Below, one piece after another: positions 5,640 through 8,404 of a stretch of DNA of 8,404 bases. The translations under genes and the position numbers were made by a program. Positions within the stretch are counted from its first letter, which is position 1. Each line of letters begins with the position of its first letter. Where the stretch lies: the NCBI GenBank assembly GCA_017302775.1, contig JAFLDC010000095.1, positions 1-8,404 of the forward strand, written 5' to 3'. The stretch is from Sphingomonadales bacterium (GTDB lineage Bacteria > Pseudomonadota > Alphaproteobacteria > Sphingomonadales > Sphingomonadaceae). The notes below the pieces were generated by a model. It did not search any database. It was given only the letters and a program-made list of their open reading frames with translations, and was not told the origin of the DNA.

Positions 5640-6506
5640 TCAGGCCAGCGCTGTGTCGATCAGGTTCAGCGTTGCCTGAATTTGCCGACGGGCCAGCAAC
5701 AGTATTTCGCGATCGCGCGCTGTGGGCGCTGGCGCATTCAAGGATGCTGGTAATGGATCGCGAGGCTTACCGGCAAGCCGATCAATCAGCTGGCGCGTCT
5801 CCTGCATGGGCCTGACTCCCAGTTCGGAGTCCAGCAACAGCTCAAAATCCTTGTAGTGCTGGACGGCCTGGGCGCGGTTGCCGCAGGCGACCATCGCTTC
5901 CAGCAGCAGGCGTTGCGCATCTTCACGCAGCGGCTCGACTCCGCAAATTATACGGCCAAGATCAAGGGCGCTGCGCCATTCTCCGTGGCGGATGTTGGCC
6001 CGCGCCAGCTCCAGCGCGGAATCGAGAAACAGTGCGCGCAGACGCTCGCGCTCGATCGCGATCCATTCGTGGTCCTCACGGCAGAGAAAATCGCCGCGGT
6101 ACAGCGATAGCGCACGGCGCAACCGATTGCGCGCGGATGTCTGTTCCAGGCAGGCAGGGTCGCGCGCGAAGTCGTGCAGCTTGCGATCGAAAGCCACGAC
6201 ATCAACCCACACGCGGCGACCCGGCGTCAACGCTATTACATCGCCTGTAGTGGAGAGTAGGCTGGTACCGTGCGCGGTGAAGCGCTGCCGGATGCGCCAC
6301 AGACTGGTTGCCAGGCAGCGGCGAGCGGCATCGGCCTCGCTATCGGGCCATAAGGCTTCGGCCAGGGCTGTCCGTTTGATCCGCCGCTGCGGTGCGGAAG
6401 CGACGATACCAATGATTGGCCAAGCGATTGCTGGGAGGGAAATTGCCTGGCCACGTTCGCCCACGGCAATAGTTTCACCCAGGACATGCAGCTTCCAGAA
6501 GGCCAT
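5640..6506 (-). CDS. SARP-like transcriptional regulator: winged helix plus BTAD domain
   Basis: Taken from ATG 6506 this is 288 aa. GGAG lies ten bases upstream, whereas the alternative ATG at 6539 (11 residues longer) has no ribosome site, and the winged helix begins right at MAFWKLHVLG. Residues about 5-95 are an OmpR-type DNA-binding domain; its hallmark segment is present (LAEALWPDS, then ARRCLATSLWRIRQRF). Residues about 100-246 are a bacterial transcriptional activation domain of TPR-like helices, with the typical YRGDFL, EPLREDAQRLLLEAM and ELGVRP...ET. There is no ATPase or sensor domain, so it matches the short AfsR/DnrI-type activators in size. It lies 202 bases before the six-gene run on the same strand. 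Control of that run is the natural inference. Such regulators are best known from actinobacteria and less usual here. Confidence 0.88.
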   Translation of the reverse strand: MAFWKLHVLGETIAVGERGQAISLPAIAWPIIGIVASAPQRRIKRTALAEALWPDSEADAARRCLATSLWRIRQRFTAHGTSLLSTTGDVIALTPGRRVWVDVVAFDRKLHDFARDPACLEQTSARNRLRRALSLYRGDFLCREDHEWIAIERERLRALFLDSALELARANIRHGEWRSALDLGRIICGVEPLREDAQRLLLEAMVACGNRAQAVQHYKDFELLLDSELGVRPMQETRQLIDRLAGKPRDPLPASLNAPAPTARDREILLLARRQIQATLNLIDTALA

Positions 6507-6773
6507 AACCGTGCAACTCCGACTGCAATGGAAATCCATCGATCGGCGACACCGTTTGGTTTTTTCTTGGGCGAGAGAGGATGCCAGGGCGAATCGGTAA
6601 CAAAATCTCGTCGGAAATTTATCAGAACTTGCTGCGATGGCTAGGCAATAATAGCACTAACGCCCTGAGAATGGATTGAAATCATCCAGTGCTTTGGGAA
6701 ACATACGAATTGTACCTTAATACGACGGTAATATTAGGGCGGATTCAAATTCTCCTCCTGCTGTGCTGCTGCG
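6507..6773. other. AT-rich spacer between panC and the regulator, no gene
   Basis: These 267 bases are visibly richer in A/T than the flanks and presumably contain the regulator's promoter, reading leftward. I see an 8+8 inverted repeat (6715-6739), a smaller one (TGGAT/ATCCA at 6672-6676 and 6684-6688) and an orphan Shine-Dalgarno just past panC (6751-6760). No convincing -35/-10 pair, terminator hairpin or RNA gene can be assigned by eye. Confidence 0.5.
6715..6739. repeat. Inverted repeat upstream of the regulator
   Basis: CCTTAATA (6715-6722) and TATTAGGG (6732-6739) are complementary except for one position and are separated by nine bases. It is AT-rich and not followed by a T run in either direction, so an operator for a dimeric protein is more likely than a terminator. 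It is 209 bases or more upstream of the regulator start and about 35 bases past the panC stop. Confidence 0.45.
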
Positions 6774-7622
6774 CTAAACCGCCATATTGTCAATAAGGCG
6801 AGTTTCGCCAATTCGCGCCGCTACAAACAAGCGCGCTGCGCTGCCATCAAGCACCGTCAACGGCGTCAGTGAATCGGCATCGCGAAATTCCGCATAGTCG
6901 ACACTGCGAAACCCGGCCGCCAGGAGATCCGACCGCAATTCGGCGGCGGCGGCAGGAAGGGGCACGCCGTCATGCAGCTGTGCGATCGCCTTGCGCATGC
7001 TGCGGGGCAGGGCAGCCGCGGCTGCGCGATCGGCGGCTGAGAGGTATGCGTTACGCGAAGACATCGCCAGGCCGTCTGGCTCACGTACCGTGGGCACGCC
7101 GATGATCCGGGTCGCCGCGGGTTCGATCAGGTCAAGGTCGCGCGCCATCCGCCGGATGACGGCCAGTTGTTGCCAGTCCTTCTCGCCAAACAGCGCGATG
7201 TCTGGCCGCACCTGATTAAACAGCTTGCACACCACGGTGGCAACGCCATCGAAGTGGCCCGGCCGTGCAGCGCCGCAAAGCCCATCACTGATGCCCGCGA
7301 CCGAAATGCTGGTTGCATAGCCTGACGGATAGATCGTGGCGGTGGTAGGTGCCCACAGCAAGCTGACGCCTTCGGCGCGTAACAGGGCAGAGTCAGCCTC
7401 GAGCTGGCGAGGGTATTTGTCGAGATCTTCATTGGCGCCAAACTGGCGCGGATTGACGAAGATCGAGACCGCCACATGTTCCGCTTGCCGCTTTGCTTCG
7501 CGCACCAGGGTTAGATGGCCGTCGTGCAGCGCCCCCATCGTCGGGACCAGCGCCAATGCACCCTGGGATTTCAACGCACGCACTGCAATGCGCAGTGGAT
7601 CAAGCTGGCTAACGGTTTGCAC
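6774..7622 (-). CDS. panC: Pantothenate synthetase (pantoate--beta-alanine ligase)
   Basis: PanC joins pantoate and beta-alanine with ATP, releasing AMP and pyrophosphate, to make pantothenate for coenzyme A; it is cytoplasmic and normally dimeric. The 282 aa match the usual length. Family motifs appear in order: PTMGALHDGH (27-36, containing the HxGH nucleotide motif His33/His36), SIFVNPRQF (53-61, Gln60 for pantoate), GAARPGHFDGV (117-127), FGEKDWQQL (145-153) and MSSRNAYLS (187-195, the KMSKS-like loop). The start is GTG 7622 with AAGG five bases upstream. It is divergent from mipZ across 89 bases, and nothing follows it on its own strand within 267 bases, so it appears to stand alone. No panB is visible in the window. 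Confidence 0.98.
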   Translation of the reverse strand: MQTVSQLDPLRIAVRALKSQGALALVPTMGALHDGHLTLVREAKRQAEHVAVSIFVNPRQFGANEDLDKYPRQLEADSALLRAEGVSLLWAPTTATIYPSGYATSISVAGISDGLCGAARPGHFDGVATVVCKLFNQVRPDIALFGEKDWQQLAVIRRMARDLDLIEPAATRIIGVPTVREPDGLAMSSRNAYLSAADRAAAAALPRSMRKAIAQLHDGVPLPAAAAELRSDLLAAGFRSVDYAEFRDADSLTPLTVLDGSAARLFVAARIGETRLIDNMAV

Positions 7623-7652
7623 GGCACCTTGCCTCTGCGATAGGGAATGTTC

Positions 7653-7670
7653 TGCGGCCCTAGCGCCGCA
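7653..7670. repeat. Inverted repeat in the panC-mipZ spacer
   Basis: TGCGGC (7653-7658) and GCCGCA (7665-7670) are perfectly complementary around a six-base centre. Lying between divergent starts, it may be an operator or a hairpin in the 5' leader of either transcript. It is not followed by a T run. Confidence 0.4.
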
Positions 7671-7673
7671 CCC

Positions 7674-7683
7674 CGGTTAACCG
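7674..7683. promoter_or_regulatory. Perfect palindrome CGGTTAACCG upstream of mipZ, possible CtrA half-sites
   Basis: The ten bases are their own reverse complement and end 28 bases before the mipZ GTG. TTAACC on both strands resembles half-sites of the alphaproteobacterial cell-cycle regulator CtrA, whose full site is TTAA-N7-TTAA; the full spacing is not present, so this is only a candidate. Confidence 0.3.
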
Positions 7684-7711
7684 CAACCACCAGTAGAAAG
7701 ATCGCTTACCA

Positions 7712-8404
7712 GTGCCCCTGTCCCATATCCCGCATCGCATCGTCTTCGCCAACGAAAAGGGCGGGACCGGCAAGTCGACCACGGCTGTCCATGTCGCGAT
7801 TGCACTGGCCTATCAGGGAGCCAGGGTAGCGGCAATTGATCTCGATCCCCGCCAGCGGACCTTGCATCGCTATATGGAAAACCGGGCCGAAACCGAACGG
7901 CGAAGAGGGATCGCTCTGCCCAGCGCCCGTTTCGATGTTTTTTCGGGTAGCACTGTGGAAGAGCTTGAAGCCCAGATCGCGGATCTGGCAGCCGACGCTG
8001 ATTTCATCGTGTTCGATACTCCCGGTCGGGACGATCCGTTTGCTCGGCATGTCGCTACCGCAGCCGATACCCTGGTTACGCCGCTCAACGACAGTTTCGT
8101 CGATTTCGATCTTATCGGACAGGTTGATGCCGAAACGTTCAAGGTGCGGCGGCTGTCATTTTATGCCGAGCTGATCTGGGAGGCCCGCAAGAAGCGGGCG
8201 ATGGCGACCATCCAGGACCGACGGCGCGAAATGGATTGGGTGGTGGTGCGCAACCGGACCCAGCACACGGAAGCTCGCAATATGAAGCGGCTGGACCAGG
8301 CCTTGACCGAACTGTCGAAGCGGGTTGGGTTCCGGGTGTCAGGCGGCCTGTCAGAGCGCGTGATTTATCGTGAACTCTTTCCATCGGGCCTGACCCTGCT
8401 CGAC
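7712..8404 (+). CDS. mipZ: Division-plane positioning ATPase MipZ (ParA/MinD family), 3' end beyond window
   Basis: MipZ is a deviant Walker A ATPase that forms a gradient from the chromosome poles with ParB and keeps FtsZ at midcell in Alphaproteobacteria. The 231 codons seen contain the deviant Walker A KGGTGKST (16-23, with the signature Lys16 and Lys21), AIDLDPRQRT (41-50), the Walker B region DFIVFDTPG (97-105), NDSFVDFDLIG (126-136), the MipZ-typical MDWVVVRNR (174-182) with TEARN just after, and VGFR...RVIYRELFP...LTLLD near the end. Caulobacter MipZ is about 274 aa, so some 40 residues probably lie past the window. The GTG start is forced: a TAG sits in frame at 7694-7696 and no ATG lies between. 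Its Shine-Dalgarno is weak (AGAAAG). It is divergent from panC. Confidence 0.96.
   Translation, partial: MPLSHIPHRIVFANEKGGTGKSTTAVHVAIALAYQGARVAAIDLDPRQRTLHRYMENRAETERRRGIALPSARFDVFSGSTVEELEAQIADLAADADFIVFDTPGRDDPFARHVATAADTLVTPLNDSFVDFDLIGQVDAETFKVRRLSFYAELIWEARKKRAMATIQDRRREMDWVVVRNRTQHTEARNMKRLDQALTELSKRVGFRVSGGLSERVIYRELFPSGLTLLD

Noticed and set aside
6507..6539. Longer start for the regulator at ATG 6539
   Set aside because: It adds 11 residues outside the winged helix and has no Shine-Dalgarno; ATG 6506 has GGAG and begins at the domain.
5878..6600. Plus-strand open frame of 240 codons
   Set aside because: Antisense to the BTAD regulator, which has clear family motifs; the Arg/Ser-rich product looks like a shadow.
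1..8404. CRISPR array, tRNA, rRNA, insertion sequence or integrase
   Set aside because: No regularly spaced repeats, cloverleaf, rRNA core sequence, transposase or integrase frame was seen on either strand.

Overview
This is GC-rich DNA from an alphaproteobacterium. The best taxonomic marker is a partial mipZ (FtsZ-positioning ATPase, a family confined to Alphaproteobacteria) at the right edge, divergent from a complete panC. Codon use with G/C third positions and the style of the proteins suggest a sphingomonad-type genome, but this is inference.

Layout from right to left. (1) Positions 6774-8404 hold two conserved housekeeping genes: panC on the minus strand and mipZ on the plus strand, sharing an 89-base divergent spacer with a perfect palindrome and an inverted repeat. 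(2) Positions 6507-6773 are a relatively AT-rich spacer with no gene. (3) Positions 5640-6506 encode a SARP-like regulator (OmpR-type winged helix plus BTAD domain) on the minus strand. (4) From 5437 to the left edge the minus strand carries a tightly packed run of six genes: a 67-aa protein, a 350-aa Gly/Ala-rich protein with an acidic-aromatic repeat tail, a 150-aa protein with a DnaJ-like zinc knuckle, a 191-aa coiled-coil protein with an acidic-aromatic head and a poly-methionine tail, a 125-aa Ala/Lys-rich helical protein, and a large subtilisin-family (S8) protease with a Csp-like jelly-roll insertion. The protease frame continues without a stop into a second, Pro-linked beta-rich module and runs off the window.

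Gaps inside the run are 62, -8, 31, 24 and 25 bases. Most starts have strong Shine-Dalgarno sites, and everything is on one strand behind the regulator, so it reads as one operon. The central five genes are unfamiliar low-complexity proteins. None of the products has an obvious Sec signal peptide. My reading is that positions 1 to about 5437 are a candidate undescribed multi-protein system built around a subtilase, perhaps assembling on or in a membrane and controlled by the BTAD regulator. Assembly, membrane contact and control by this regulator are inferences. The enzyme families, motifs, spacing and shared sequence styles are seen in the sequence.
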